From Marinomonas posidonica_A (GTDB lineage: Bacteria > Pseudomonadota > Gammaproteobacteria > Pseudomonadales > Marinomonadaceae), in the NCBI RefSeq assembly GCF_043643765.1, contig NZ_JBHZSP010000001.1, positions 62,001 to 126,000 of the forward strand: DNA of 64,000 nucleotides, written 5' to 3'. The position numbers and the translations under genes are program-made. Position 1 is the stretch's first letter, and each line of letters opens with the position of its first letter. This document shows, one piece after another, positions 1 to 8,354 of the stretch. The notes under the pieces were generated by a model. The model had not been told where the DNA came from. It made no database searches and saw nothing but the letters and a program-made list of their open reading frames with translations.

Positions 1-225
1 TTTGAAGGTGACGGTAAAGTAGGCCAGTAACAAGCCGTTGTCATCTAAAATAAGGTGTGTGTTGCCTGTGCCTTCTTGTTCAAAGCGAATGGCTTTGTTT
101 AATAAAAAGTCTTGGACGTCGTCATTTGGTGGGCAAGTAAAATCAGCAAAAAGAGCAAGTGCAATTTCTTGCCCTGTGGTAGGATCGGCTAGGATTTCTG
201 AGAGAGATTGAAGCGTCGTGCTAAT
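1..225 (-). CDS. GNAT acetyltransferase (toxin-like), C-terminus beyond the window
   Basis: Translating the minus strand from about 225 to the window edge gives an open frame with the hallmarks of a small GNAT acetyltransferase found next to short antitoxin-like genes: an ILADP segment, then DDVQDFLLNKAIRFE, then LILDDNGLLLAYFTVTF. The last is the first core strand of the fold. No ATG, GTG or TTG lies in this frame before the family similarity begins. The only candidate initiator is ATT at 225, inside the upstream antitoxin gene. Alternatively, a -1 slip on the AAAAAA run of that gene (about 241-246) would fuse the two proteins. Acceptor and CoA-binding motifs are outside the window. Recognised from family pattern, not from a search. 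Confidence 0.6.
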   Translation of the reverse strand, partial: MSTTLQSLSEILADPTTGQEIALALFADFTCPPNDDVQDFLLNKAIRFEQEGTGNTHLILDDNGLLLAYFTVTFK

Positions 226-368
226 AGCTGTAATCCTTTTTTGCTTTCTGCTTTCAGGTCTTTGTCTTCAACATCCACTAAGCGTGGTTGTGCAACAGCC
301 TTCATAAAGCGTTTTGAAGATTCTCTATCCTTTATGACAAAGCTTTTGTCGAATGATGTAGTAGCCAT
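189..368 (-). CDS. Short antitoxin-like protein paired with the GNAT gene
   Basis: This encodes 59 residues from the ATG at 368, which is preceded by GTGAG at a normal distance. The longer frame from 401 has no better ribosome site. The protein begins MATTSFDKSFVI and ends with a basic segment (KKGLQLLARRF). That pattern is typical of short partners encoded upstream of GNAT acetyltransferases, thought to act as antitoxins. Its 3' end overlaps the GNAT frame by about 35 bases, so translation of the two is probably coupled. The position next to the portal side of a P2-type prophage corresponds to the P2 accessory (moron) region near cos. The toxin-antitoxin role is inference. Confidence 0.55.
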   Translation of the reverse strand: MATTSFDKSFVIKDRESSKRFMKAVAQPRLVDVEDKDLKAESKKGLQLLARRFNLSQKS

Positions 369-401
369 TTGAAACTCACTTCCCGAATTGGGATTTATCA
401 A

Positions 402-535
402 ATTTAATACATAGTATATTACTAATACAGGTATGCTTTCTAATTGAATAACCTAATGGCTTTGATTCGTTTGATATATCTTTGTCTATCTTTGTCTAAT
501 TCTTTCTATTTTTATCTGTGTATAGGAGGGTAGTC
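402..535. other. Intergenic AT-rich region at the presumed cos end of the prophage
   Basis: This gap between the antitoxin-like gene and the last gene of the leftward portal operon holds a perfect tandem duplication of TATCTTTGTC (477-486 and 487-496), followed by pyrimidine-rich sequence. In P2-type phages the cohesive end lies just beyond the portal gene, so cos is expected in or near this gap. No cos sequence could be recognised by eye, so the assignment rests on gene order only. Confidence 0.3.
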
Positions 536-1270
536 TTAAACATCTATTTGTTCAATATCCCCAACCCCAAAATTACTAACAAGCACCTGACTCAGCTCTG
601 GCCCTGCCAACCTCACCAAAAAGGGTCTAACACACGGATCATCAATCAAACCAGCCAGTTTAAATGATTGCGCCATTTGCCTATGGGTGTCGTACATGCT
701 TTGCACCATGGCCACTTCGTTACTGATCATGCCAAGCATGGTGGTTAAGTTGCTGCCTAGTTCGGCGGTGACTCTATCCAACAAGTCTTCAAAGTCGGCT
801 TTACCCATAGTGCCTGAATCAAAGTCCGTTATCCCTTGGTCCAGTTCATTCAAAATGTCGCTCGATGCGGCGAGCAAGTCATCCGTGGCGCCGGCGGCGG
901 TGCCCATGATGGTGTTGATGTTGGCACAACTGTCTGGCACATCATTCAAATAACTGTCTACAGACTTCACCGCACTGGCCACTTGCAAGTCGTCCAATAA
1001 AGAATCCAATCGTGTTTGTACGTGGGCGTTTAGCGTGTTGGCTCCCGTACCGTAATTGAGCAGGGCATTTTGACAGTTGGTGACTTTCGTGGCATCGGGT
1101 AGCGTAGGGTTAACAATCGTTTCCCCTTCCGCAGGTAAATATTTATCAAGCCGCGTGCGTAAGGTTCCGCACTGGCTATTGGTCGCGGTGGCCTTGCTCA
1201 TGGTCACACTTTCAAATGGGCTACCTGCGGCAAACGCATTAAATGCCCCTTTGCTGAAATCTAAGCTCAT
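536..1270 (-). CDS. Phage protein of unknown function downstream of the portal gene
   Basis: This encodes 244 residues from the ATG at 1270, which has a strong AAGGAGA site about 6 bases upstream and overlaps the portal stop codon (ATGA). The longer frame from 1300 lies inside the portal gene and is not preferred. The protein is acidic, mostly helical in appearance and contains several cysteines (for example in SQCGTL, TNCQNA and DSCANI) but no recognised catalytic motif. Similar genes accompany the portal gene in HP1/K139-like prophages of marine bacteria. As last gene of the leftward late operon it is probably a structural or packaging accessory. Function unknown. Confidence 0.6.
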   Translation of the reverse strand: MSLDFSKGAFNAFAAGSPFESVTMSKATATNSQCGTLRTRLDKYLPAEGETIVNPTLPDATKVTNCQNALLNYGTGANTLNAHVQTRLDSLLDDLQVASAVKSVDSYLNDVPDSCANINTIMGTAAGATDDLLAASSDILNELDQGITDFDSGTMGKADFEDLLDRVTAELGSNLTTMLGMISNEVAMVQSMYDTHRQMAQSFKLAGLIDDPCVRPFLVRLAGPELSQVLVSNFGVGDIEQIDV

Positions 1271-2355
1271 GAGATGTTCTCCTTGCTGCCTGTCAGCCAA
1301 CGAGGCTCTTTAAAGCCGATTTTGGCGCGGGTTAGGAATTGGTCATTCAGTTCTTGCCAAATCGCTTGCTTGGGAATGGTTTCACAATCGTAGTACACCT
1401 CACGCACGTTCTTTAAGTCGCCATGGCCTGCGGCATTGTTTGCCATAATGCTGGCAAGCCCAGCGGGTACCCGGTGCATGTTAAGAATGTCTTGCTGGGT
1501 GACTTCTTTGATCTTGTCGTATTCATCCCGGTTGCCGAAATCCCCAACGGGGAGCAGCTGAACACGGTCTTTTGTGTAGCCAGGTTTGCCCGAAATGGTG
1601 GATTCCATGTTGAGGAAGAGTGAACGGTGGTTGCCTGGTCCTTTTGATTGGACAATGGCTTGTTCTATGTCGTCGGCCTTATCATCGTCCAAATCAAACG
1701 TGACTAGGATATAGCCCGAATGAGCGCCATTCAGGTAATACTTACGGCGGAAAAGGGTGGCGGCTTCACCAAGTAAAATACTGTGTATGCCTGCAAAGTA
1801 GGTTGGCACACCATAAATGGCTTGGCGAATGTCACCGCCGTTTAGATGGATTATGTCGCTGGCAGGGTATTCAAGAAAGCTACCATCGGATTGCAGCAAA
1901 AAATAGTTGTCGTCGGTGCCGACTCGCACATTAATGGCAGGGAGGCGAACGTAACGATTAATGCCGCCTAGCCAATTTCGGATCGCTAGAAAATAGGCAT
2001 TGTCGAACACTTCAAAGTCTTTAAAGGCTCCCCTAAATTCTGCTCGAGCAATCATAGGGTTATCTTGCACGCTGGCCAAGAGTTGGTTTTGTTTAAACTC
2101 CAGCACACTGGCGTGGGTACCATTGGCATACAGGGTTTTGGCGAGTCCCGCTAAGCTCACCGGTGGTAGGTACCAATAGCCATTCATATCGGCAAAAATG
2201 CCGAGATAATCGCTAATTTGGTTGCCTAGCACCGGTTCTGGGTCCCCAAAGCTAAAAGCGCGAGTTTTGCTCTTTTTCTTTTGGGGCATGAGTTCACCGC
2301 TCATAACGCTGGTATACAGACGGTCTACTCGTTGGCGTGGTTTTGTTGTGTTCAT
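1267..2355 (-). CDS. Phage portal protein (P2 gpQ-like)
   Basis: This 362-residue protein matches the usual length of P2-type portals. Early residues contain FSFGDPEPVL and a run beginning WYLPPVSL, typical of this family. The centre holds FLEYPASDIIHL and a QAIYGVPTYF segment, and the C-terminal part carries the DILNMHRVPAGLASI block conserved in PBSX/P2 portals. It forms the dodecameric ring at one capsid vertex through which DNA enters and to which the tail attaches. It lies 11 bases downstream of the terminase ATPase gene in the same leftward operon, as in P2 (order P then Q). Confidence 0.9.
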   Translation of the reverse strand: MNTTKPRQRVDRLYTSVMSGELMPQKKKSKTRAFSFGDPEPVLGNQISDYLGIFADMNGYWYLPPVSLAGLAKTLYANGTHASVLEFKQNQLLASVQDNPMIARAEFRGAFKDFEVFDNAYFLAIRNWLGGINRYVRLPAINVRVGTDDNYFLLQSDGSFLEYPASDIIHLNGGDIRQAIYGVPTYFAGIHSILLGEAATLFRRKYYLNGAHSGYILVTFDLDDDKADDIEQAIVQSKGPGNHRSLFLNMESTISGKPGYTKDRVQLLPVGDFGNRDEYDKIKEVTQQDILNMHRVPAGLASIMANNAAGHGDLKNVREVYYDCETIPKQAIWQELNDQFLTRAKIGFKEPRWLTGSKENIS

Positions 2356-2366
2356 CTTATTGTCCT

Positions 2367-4178
2367 TTATCCCATTGCAACCCGTGTTTTACTGATTTTC
2401 TTTCCGGGCTTTTTCGATTTAACAAACTGTCTTTCGGCTTGCATGGCGTGAAACACGGCCCACGCTAAGTCGGCATGGCCTGTACTGCTATTGCGTGCGG
2501 CACCATAGGTGATGGAGCCATTTGGTGTGGTGATTTGGTGAATCATCATGAGCGACTGAGAAAGCTCTTTGTTGCCCATGTCGTATTCAAAACGGCCACC
2601 GTCGATAAGGCGTTTACCCCTTGTGACTAGGTCGGTTTTTTCGGACACTGAATAGAAAATAGGGACGACATGCTTGAGCTTTAAATCCAAGCAGCATTGG
2701 AAGGTGTCGTGACCTATGCCGGTCACATCGATACCACACCAAACCACATTGAAGCGTTCGTATATCTCGGCAATTCGTGAGGCTTGGTATTCTGAGGTGA
2801 TGCCTTTGAATTGATGCGTTTCAATGACGCGCCATTTCTCGGCCAGTGTGCGGGGGATTTCCAGTACCACCAAAGCGGCATTGTCTCGCACTCGGCTTGG
2901 GTCATAGCCAATGGCAACAGGGCGAAGGAATACAGGGTTGTCGCCATCAAAATCCACGTCTTTCCATTTGCTGAATGCATCGACCATGCATTTCTGTAAT
3001 GTGCTAAATGGAAACACGCTTTCGTTGTCGTCCACGAATTTACAACCAAATAGGTTTTCGTAGTCGGCTTTGCTGTATTCGGCTTTGAGTTCGTCAATGT
3101 CGAATAGATCACAACCCATACGCTCGGCATCTTCCACGGTCACTAGATGACGCCATATTTTGTCGCCGCCAAGTGAGCCTTGTTTTAAGGTGGCGTCAGT
3201 TAGGTCTACCTCAACTTTGCGTGAGCGATTTTTATTGAATTTCTCACCGCTCCAATGTTCATAAGCGGGGTGCTGCAAGCTGGATGGGGTAGAGAAGTAA
3301 GTACGTCGCCATTTCTTATGGGCAGCCATACCGGACGCCAGCTTTTGCAACTTGGCGTAACCGTGAATCCAAAACACTTCGTCAACATACAAATGGCCGT
3401 GGTAGCCCTGTGCTGTGCTGGAATTGGTTGATAAGAAATACAGTGTGGCCCACGTTTTCCCGTCTTTGGTTAGCTCGATGGAATCTTGGCCTTTTAGCTC
3501 AATCTCAAAGGTGTTGCGTGCAAAGGCTTGAATATACGCTTTGAAAATTCGTGCCTGGTCTTTTGAGGCGGATAGAAAGACTTGGTTTTCACCGTTCTTG
3601 CATGCGTCCTCGAATGCTTCCCATGCAAAGTAGTAAGTCGCACCGATTTGGCGTGATTTCAGTATGAAGCGGTTACGGCGTAAGTCAGGATCATGCGCAA
3701 CCGCTCGCCAAAGCTTTTGATATTCAAATAGGTTTTCAGCCGCCCATGTATCGAATTTAGATAGGTCTATATTGCTAATGTCATTCTTGGGCGAGGCTTT
3801 CTTTTTACCGCGTCGATTACTGCGGCGTTCTGCACCGGCGACTGCATCGGGTCGGCCTTCTTTTAGTGCTTGGGCTTCGGCCATGATCTTTTCGGCTTTG
3901 GCTAGGTCTTGTCGCAAAGTGCCATAGGTGCGACACAGCTCATTTAACTCTTGGATTTCTTCTTTAGTCTTATTTTCTCGGTTAGTTAACGTGCTAATGC
4001 GGCGAGTGATTTCGATTTCTGCCGTGTCGAAGGCGAGCAGTTCTTTCCAGTTAAATTTCTCAATCCAGCCATAAATGGTTCGTTCTGAAACATTCAGGCG
4101 AGCCGAAATCTCCGCGGGTTTGTGAGCGCGGATATACAGCAGTCTTGCATATTCAATAACGTCTTGAGAGTGTGCCAT
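2367..4178 (-). CDS. Phage terminase ATPase/nuclease large subunit (P2 gpP-like)
   Basis: This 603-residue DNA-packaging motor has an N-terminal helix-turn-helix at about residues 20-45 (AEISARLNVSERTIYGWIE). Around residue 170 is the P2-type Walker A region LKSRQIGATYYFAWE, then the Walker B segment LYVDEVFWI. The C-terminal nuclease domain starts near AIGYDPSRVRDNAALVVLE, whose aspartates are expected metal ligands. It cuts the cos ends and pumps DNA through the portal with the small subunit encoded rightward at 6.4 kb. It is first gene of the leftward operon and starts at 4178. No good ribosome site is seen before that ATG, but the HTH begins immediately after it. Confidence 0.93.
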   Translation of the reverse strand: MAHSQDVIEYARLLYIRAHKPAEISARLNVSERTIYGWIEKFNWKELLAFDTAEIEITRRISTLTNRENKTKEEIQELNELCRTYGTLRQDLAKAEKIMAEAQALKEGRPDAVAGAERRSNRRGKKKASPKNDISNIDLSKFDTWAAENLFEYQKLWRAVAHDPDLRRNRFILKSRQIGATYYFAWEAFEDACKNGENQVFLSASKDQARIFKAYIQAFARNTFEIELKGQDSIELTKDGKTWATLYFLSTNSSTAQGYHGHLYVDEVFWIHGYAKLQKLASGMAAHKKWRRTYFSTPSSLQHPAYEHWSGEKFNKNRSRKVEVDLTDATLKQGSLGGDKIWRHLVTVEDAERMGCDLFDIDELKAEYSKADYENLFGCKFVDDNESVFPFSTLQKCMVDAFSKWKDVDFDGDNPVFLRPVAIGYDPSRVRDNAALVVLEIPRTLAEKWRVIETHQFKGITSEYQASRIAEIYERFNVVWCGIDVTGIGHDTFQCCLDLKLKHVVPIFYSVSEKTDLVTRGKRLIDGGRFEYDMGNKELSQSLMMIHQITTPNGSITYGAARNSSTGHADLAWAVFHAMQAERQFVKSKKPGKKISKTRVAMG

Positions 4179-4355
4179 GGCGCCATATTAGCTGCCATGA
4201 AAGCCAGCAATAACGCTAATAAATACAAGACGTTGTGATAATGGCGTTATCGCAATTTTTCGGATTTTAGCCGCTGGATTGGTCGTGTCTGGCTGCTTAT
4301 CGTTGCAATCACAGAGTGTTTTAACTGAGTGATAGGAACGGGAAAAGGACGAAAA
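4179..4355. promoter_or_regulatory. Divergent late-operon control region with a 23-bp palindrome
   Basis: The gap between the leftward terminase/portal operon and the rightward capsid operon contains TTGTGATAA, five spacer bases (TGGCG), then TTATCGCAA (4233-4255). The arms match at 8 of 9 positions. An outer repeat ATAACGC (4210-4216) and GCGTTAT (4244-4250) partly overlaps it. In P2, both flanking operons are late transcripts driven from this gap by the Ogr activator. The palindrome is the obvious candidate site for the equivalent activator here, but it does not match the P2 Ogr site pattern (TGT, 12 bases, ACA), so the binding protein is unknown. Confidence 0.5.
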
Positions 4356-5231
4356 ATGGCAAAGTCTTCTAAGTGGTTCAAAGTGGCAACGTCTGGGCCC
4401 ACTGTCGATGGTCGTGAGATCAAAGAGCAGTGGATTAAAGACATGGCCGAAACTTATGACACGGACGAATACACCGCCAACATCTTTCAAGATCACTGGT
4501 CATGGTATGGCAACTACGGTCGCGTCACGGCACTAAAAGCTGAAAAAGACGGTAAGGGCCGTTTATGTCTGTTTGCTCAAGTAGAAGCCAACAAGCTGTT
4601 ACTAAAACTGAATGAAGCAGGCCAGAAGCTTTTTACCTCCATTCGCGTGATCGAAGACTTCGCCAAAACTGGCAAAGCCTACCTAATGCATCTCGCCATT
4701 ACCGACGAGCCCGCCAGCCTTGGTACACAGCAACTTTCCTTTAGTCAAAACGGCGAACACTCCCAAATTTTTGTAAATGAAGAAAGCCAAACGCTGAGCT
4801 TTGACAGCCAACCTTCAGATGAAGAGTTGGAAGCTGAGGTCATAACGCGTCCGAGCCTTCTTCAGCGTTTATTCAAACTATCCCCAGCACAGGAAGATGA
4901 ACCCATGACAGAAGCAGAAAAAGCCGCTTTCGAAAAGCTGCAAAACGAATTGACTGAGTTTAAAACCCAGCTTGACGCACTCACGCCAAAAGATGAGCCA
5001 GTGGATGATGAAGTGCCAAACGAATTCGCAGCCGAAATCAAAGCGCTAACAGACAAAATCACGGCGCTTGAAGACGAAAAGAAGGCATTTTCGGAGCAAG
5101 CAGAAGCACTAAAAAACCTAACGGAAAGCTTCGCAACACTACAAGACGACTTTGCCAAAGCGATGAAAGATAAAACAGAAGCCCCGCCAAAAGGTACGGG
5201 GGAAACAGAAACCACATTTGAGATCGTTTAA
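4356..5231 (+). CDS. Phage capsid scaffolding protein/protease (P2 gpO-like)
   Basis: This encodes 291 residues from the ATG at 4356, preceded by AAGGAC. An upstream GTG at 4329 lacks a site. The N-terminal half opens with KSSKWFKVATSGPTVDGR, the usual start of GPO-family proteins, and includes the DHWSWYG and FTSIRV blocks of the maturation protease domain. The second half (from about residue 175) is charged and coiled-coil-like, rich in E, K and A, as expected for scaffold function. In P2 this protein shapes the procapsid, then cleaves itself and the capsid and portal proteins. It is the first gene of the rightward late operon. Confidence 0.9.
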   Translation: MAKSSKWFKVATSGPTVDGREIKEQWIKDMAETYDTDEYTANIFQDHWSWYGNYGRVTALKAEKDGKGRLCLFAQVEANKLLLKLNEAGQKLFTSIRVIEDFAKTGKAYLMHLAITDEPASLGTQQLSFSQNGEHSQIFVNEESQTLSFDSQPSDEELEAEVITRPSLLQRLFKLSPAQEDEPMTEAEKAAFEKLQNELTEFKTQLDALTPKDEPVDDEVPNEFAAEIKALTDKITALEDEKKAFSEQAEALKNLTESFATLQDDFAKAMKDKTEAPPKGTGETETTFEIV

Positions 5232-5295
5232 GCGGTCAATCATTGGGTAAGCGTCTGGGGAGCCGCTAAAAGAGAATCTTAAATAGGAAATGAAA

Positions 5296-6339
5296 ATGGC
5301 TAAAACATTGCTATCTCCACAAGGTAAAACCCGCTTAAAGGCGTATCTGAATCAGGTGTACGCAGCGGTCAACGCGGCCGTTGGCGAAGAGTTTGAAGTA
5401 GAACCGTCTGTTCAACAACGTCTTTATGAAAAAGCGGCCGAGCATGGCGCGTGGTTCTTAAAGTTGATCAACGTTGAAACGGTAGCGCAAATCAAAGGCG
5501 AAAAAGTTGGGTTGGCGGTTTCAGGGTTGCTAACCAAACGAACCAATACGGATAACAATGACCGTAAAACGTCCAGCGTTGTCAGCGAAAGTAAGTCTGG
5601 CTATGAGTGTCAGTTTACCGAAGTGGATGTGCATATCACGTACAGCAAGCTCGACAAATGGCGCAACCGTACACCGCAACAATACGCAGAGTTGTATTCC
5701 AGTATTTATCGCAAGGCCATGACGGATGATCGTATCCGAATTGGTTGGCATGGTACGTCCATTGCGGCTGAAACTAATCCAGAAGAGAACCCGAATGGCG
5801 AAGACGTCAACAAAGGTTGGATTCAAAAAGTGCGTGATGAAGCGGCAGAGCAAATTGATGAAGACGGTTTGACCTTTGGGCATGTGGATGCGGACATGCG
5901 CAACTTAGACGTGGTTGTGGAATCAGCTAAGCAGATGATTCCAGAACACTTGCGTGATGATTCCCAATTAATGGCTTTTGTGTCCTCTGATTTGATGGCG
6001 GATTATCGCTTGAACAGTTTGGCCGCGAATGGTGATCAAGCCTCAGAAAAAGTTCTGGTAAACGACAACAAAGTGATGGCGGTATTTGCTGGACTAAAAG
6101 CGGTTACACCACCTTTCTTCCCTTCCGGTACCGTGATCGTGACTTATCCAGAAAACCTTTCCATTTACCTGCAAGAAGGGTCGTTGCGTCGTCATATCAA
6201 AGACAACCCAACGCGAAGCCGAGTGGAAGATTACAACTCTGAAAACGTGGATTACATCGTCGAAGAGCCTGAAGCCATTGGCATCATTACCAATGTTACC
6301 CAATACGAAGAAGCAGAAGCAGAAGCCGAAGCCGAATAA
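5296..6339 (+). CDS. Phage major capsid protein (P2 gpN-like)
   Basis: This encodes 347 residues starting MAKTLLSPQGKTRLKAYL. The ATG at 5296 has TAGGA seven bases upstream; the ATG two codons earlier is too close to it. P2-family capsid features are the early TVAQIKGEKVGL block, a YECQFTEVDVHITYSKLD segment in the middle and a late NLSIYLQEGSLRRHIKDNP block. The extreme C-terminus is a run of alternating E and A after QYEE, unusual but short. The length is close to P2 gpN (357). The N-terminus is probably removed by the scaffold protease during maturation. Confidence 0.92.
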   Translation: MAKTLLSPQGKTRLKAYLNQVYAAVNAAVGEEFEVEPSVQQRLYEKAAEHGAWFLKLINVETVAQIKGEKVGLAVSGLLTKRTNTDNNDRKTSSVVSESKSGYECQFTEVDVHITYSKLDKWRNRTPQQYAELYSSIYRKAMTDDRIRIGWHGTSIAAETNPEENPNGEDVNKGWIQKVRDEAAEQIDEDGLTFGHVDADMRNLDVVVESAKQMIPEHLRDDSQLMAFVSSDLMADYRLNSLAANGDQASEKVLVNDNKVMAVFAGLKAVTPPFFPSGTVIVTYPENLSIYLQEGSLRRHIKDNPTRSRVEDYNSENVDYIVEEPEAIGIITNVTQYEEAEAEAEAE

Positions 6340-6414
6340 CACGTTTTGGTTTAACAAATGGCATTCGATTTAAAGCGAGTGCCATTGATTAAACCCATAC
6401 AAATGGAAACCAGC

Positions 6415-7299
6415 ATGAACTTGATTAAAAAACGCCAGATGGATCGATTGGCGAAGTTGAACAAACAAAAGGGCGCGCATAAAAGTGAGGCCAAAGGTGG
6501 TAATGCTAAGCCAAAAGCTGCGTCGAAACTTCGCAAAAACATGCAAAAGAAAGCTGAAGTAAAAGTGGTCGATACACCAGCCGATTCGTCGGGCAGTGAC
6601 GGTTCAGAAGCTGATCTAAACAACTTAAAAGACGATGTCAGCGACCTTGAAAACCGTGTTGACGATGCTGAATCCGAAATCCAAGCCATTAAAGAAATGC
6701 TGGATGATGAATCGGATTTTGTGGGGAACCCTGAGCTGGAAACCCACAAGCAAATGTTGGTTGGTCTGATGGATGAAGTAACCAGTGTGGAAGACATTGA
6801 AGAGCGAGCGCCATACAAGGCGGAAGCAATTAAACGCTTGGAAGATTTTGTAAACGGCTTTGTTTCATCCGGTGCACGTTATCCAAACATTGTCGCGGTG
6901 TGGGTGATGATCTGGCTGTTTGACTTGAAAGACATTGGCCGCGCTATGCCACTGGCACTTCATTTGGTTTCACAAAAAATTCAGCTAATGCCTGGTCGTT
7001 TCAACTCGAACATTGCCACCTTTGTTTGTGATCAGGTGTATGACTGGGCCAAGGCTCAGTTAGACGCTCACAAGTCATCGGGGCCATACCTTGAGCAATT
7101 AATGGAAGCCATGGAAGCCGAGAAGTGGGAATTGAACAAAGTCGTCAAAGGGAAGATGTACGTCATCTACGGTAAGCATTTAGACGCCTTAGCAGAATAT
7201 GAACCAGCGCTTAATGCTTATGAAACCGCAATGGACATTAACCCACATGCGGGTGCCAAAAAGCGCATTCGTGAGTTACAGGCAAAGTTAAAAGTATAA
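6415..7299 (+). CDS. Phage terminase small subunit (P2 gpM-like)
   Basis: The C-terminal half matches gpM: ARYPNIVAVWVMIWLFDL, then GRAMPLALHLVSQKI, and near the end ALNAYETAMDINPHAGAKKR. The first 100 residues are low in complexity, lysine-rich then acidic, longer than in P2. Three in-frame ATGs are possible (6358, 6403, 6415). The last has GGAA seven bases upstream and gives MNLIKKRQM, so it is preferred with low certainty. It recognises cos and works with the large subunit. It lies between capsid and head-completion genes, exactly as in P2 (N-M-L). Confidence 0.85.
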   Translation: MNLIKKRQMDRLAKLNKQKGAHKSEAKGGNAKPKAASKLRKNMQKKAEVKVVDTPADSSGSDGSEADLNNLKDDVSDLENRVDDAESEIQAIKEMLDDESDFVGNPELETHKQMLVGLMDEVTSVEDIEERAPYKAEAIKRLEDFVNGFVSSGARYPNIVAVWVMIWLFDLKDIGRAMPLALHLVSQKIQLMPGRFNSNIATFVCDQVYDWAKAQLDAHKSSGPYLEQLMEAMEAEKWELNKVVKGKMYVIYGKHLDALAEYEPALNAYETAMDINPHAGAKKRIRELQAKLKV

Positions 7300-7398
7300 C
7301 GACTCCCCGCGAGACATCGCCAGTGGTGGCGGTTTGGCTGCTAGTCAACCAATACCAAAACCACTTGGTCGGTGTTTTTAACAAATTGGAGCTTGAGT

Positions 7399-7902
7399 GT
7401 GAGTTTAAACGGTAAAGCAGATAGCAGCGCAACAGATACCGAAATCGAAAACCCAAATGGGTTCTTTCCAGATATGAGTGTGCGCGCATTTATTGAAACC
7501 TATCGCTTACCGGATGAATACGACGAGGCCCCAATGGTATTTGAGTTGAACAATGCCATTAGGCATGTGAATGACGAGTTATTGGACTTTGTGTTGATTT
7601 TGCAAAGCGTGAAAGACGCGGAGAGTTTAGCTGAAGTGAATGCCGAATTGGTACCAGCATACAAAGCGGCTGTGATGGGGTGGGCACGTTCAGCACTGAT
7701 TAAATACTTTGAGACGGTTGGACGAAAAGCGGCTGCGGAAATTCAGGGAGAGCGTAACGAGATCATTGTGACGGAATGGAAAGGAGATGCCCAACGCAAC
7801 ATAGATTGGATTGCTAAGCGCCTTCTACTGATTGCGGAAGCGCATGGTGCTGTGCCGAAACGCCGCAAGTATGCCGATGGTTTTAGGGCATCAATATTAT
7901 GA
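7399..7902 (+). CDS. Phage head completion/stabilisation protein (P2 gpL-like)
   Basis: This encodes 167 residues from a GTG at 7399 with TTGGAG seven bases before it. An upstream GTG (7372) has no such site. The protein contains NGFFPDMSVRAFIETYRLP near its start and a long helical middle ending in a basic C-terminus, matching gpL in size and layout. In P2, gpL closes the filled head after packaging and forms part of the connector. The stop overlaps the next start (ATGA at 7899), indicating translational coupling with the tail completion gene. Confidence 0.82.
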   Translation: MSLNGKADSSATDTEIENPNGFFPDMSVRAFIETYRLPDEYDEAPMVFELNNAIRHVNDELLDFVLILQSVKDAESLAEVNAELVPAYKAAVMGWARSALIKYFETVGRKAAAEIQGERNEIIVTEWKGDAQRNIDWIAKRLLLIAEAHGAVPKRRKYADGFRASIL

Positions 7903-8354
7903 AAAAAATGGCCGCTCTAAGAGCGTTTTTAGAATCAACCCATTGTTTTCGAAATGAGCAATTCGACGCTTGGGTGGAAGAGTTAGAGCAAACCACGCGT
8001 GGCCGTTTCGATGGTAACAGCGTGCTGCTCTACACCATGGAATACAGAGCGGTGTTTTCGATTGAGCGTTTTGCCTACACAAAATATCCGATTGAGGTTT
8101 TGCATACTCGCTTGATTACCTGGTTAGCGGATAACGATGACCGCAATGCCATGAAAGAGCCAGAACCAAAAGTGGTGTTCGATGTGTTGGATAACAGTAC
8201 AGCAGATGTTGAGATTACGTTGATGTTTGAAGAAGACGTGTACATCTCACCCAGTGAGCAGGGAAACATTGAATACAACGGCCAGAAATGGGCGCTGGTC
8301 CATTCTGCTCATGATGTGGCTGAGTCGTTTGATTTGATGGGCGTTAATGAATAG
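7899..8354 (+). CDS. Phage tail completion protein (P2 gpR-like)
   Basis: The 151-residue protein starts MKKMAALRAFLEST, resembling the start of gpR (MKKPE...LR). It has the expected HTRLITWLADND and DVEITLMFEEDVYI segments, the second corresponding to the conserved C-terminal beta region of the family. It is required to complete the tail so that it can join the head. It overlaps gpL upstream and the gpS-like gene downstream by a few bases, so the three form a coupled block. Identification rests on size, pattern and position. Confidence 0.75.
   Translation: MKKMAALRAFLESTHCFRNEQFDAWVEELEQTTRGRFDGNSVLLYTMEYRAVFSIERFAYTKYPIEVLHTRLITWLADNDDRNAMKEPEPKVVFDVLDNSTADVEITLMFEEDVYISPSEQGNIEYNGQKWALVHSAHDVAESFDLMGVNE

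Noticed and set aside
477..496. Start of a CRISPR array
   Set aside because: Only two adjacent 10-bp units without spacers; simple tandem repeat.
4188..4496. Minus-strand frame of 102 residues in the late-operon control region
   Set aside because: It overlaps the scaffold gene on the other strand, has no family pattern and covers the palindromic control region; a shadow frame.
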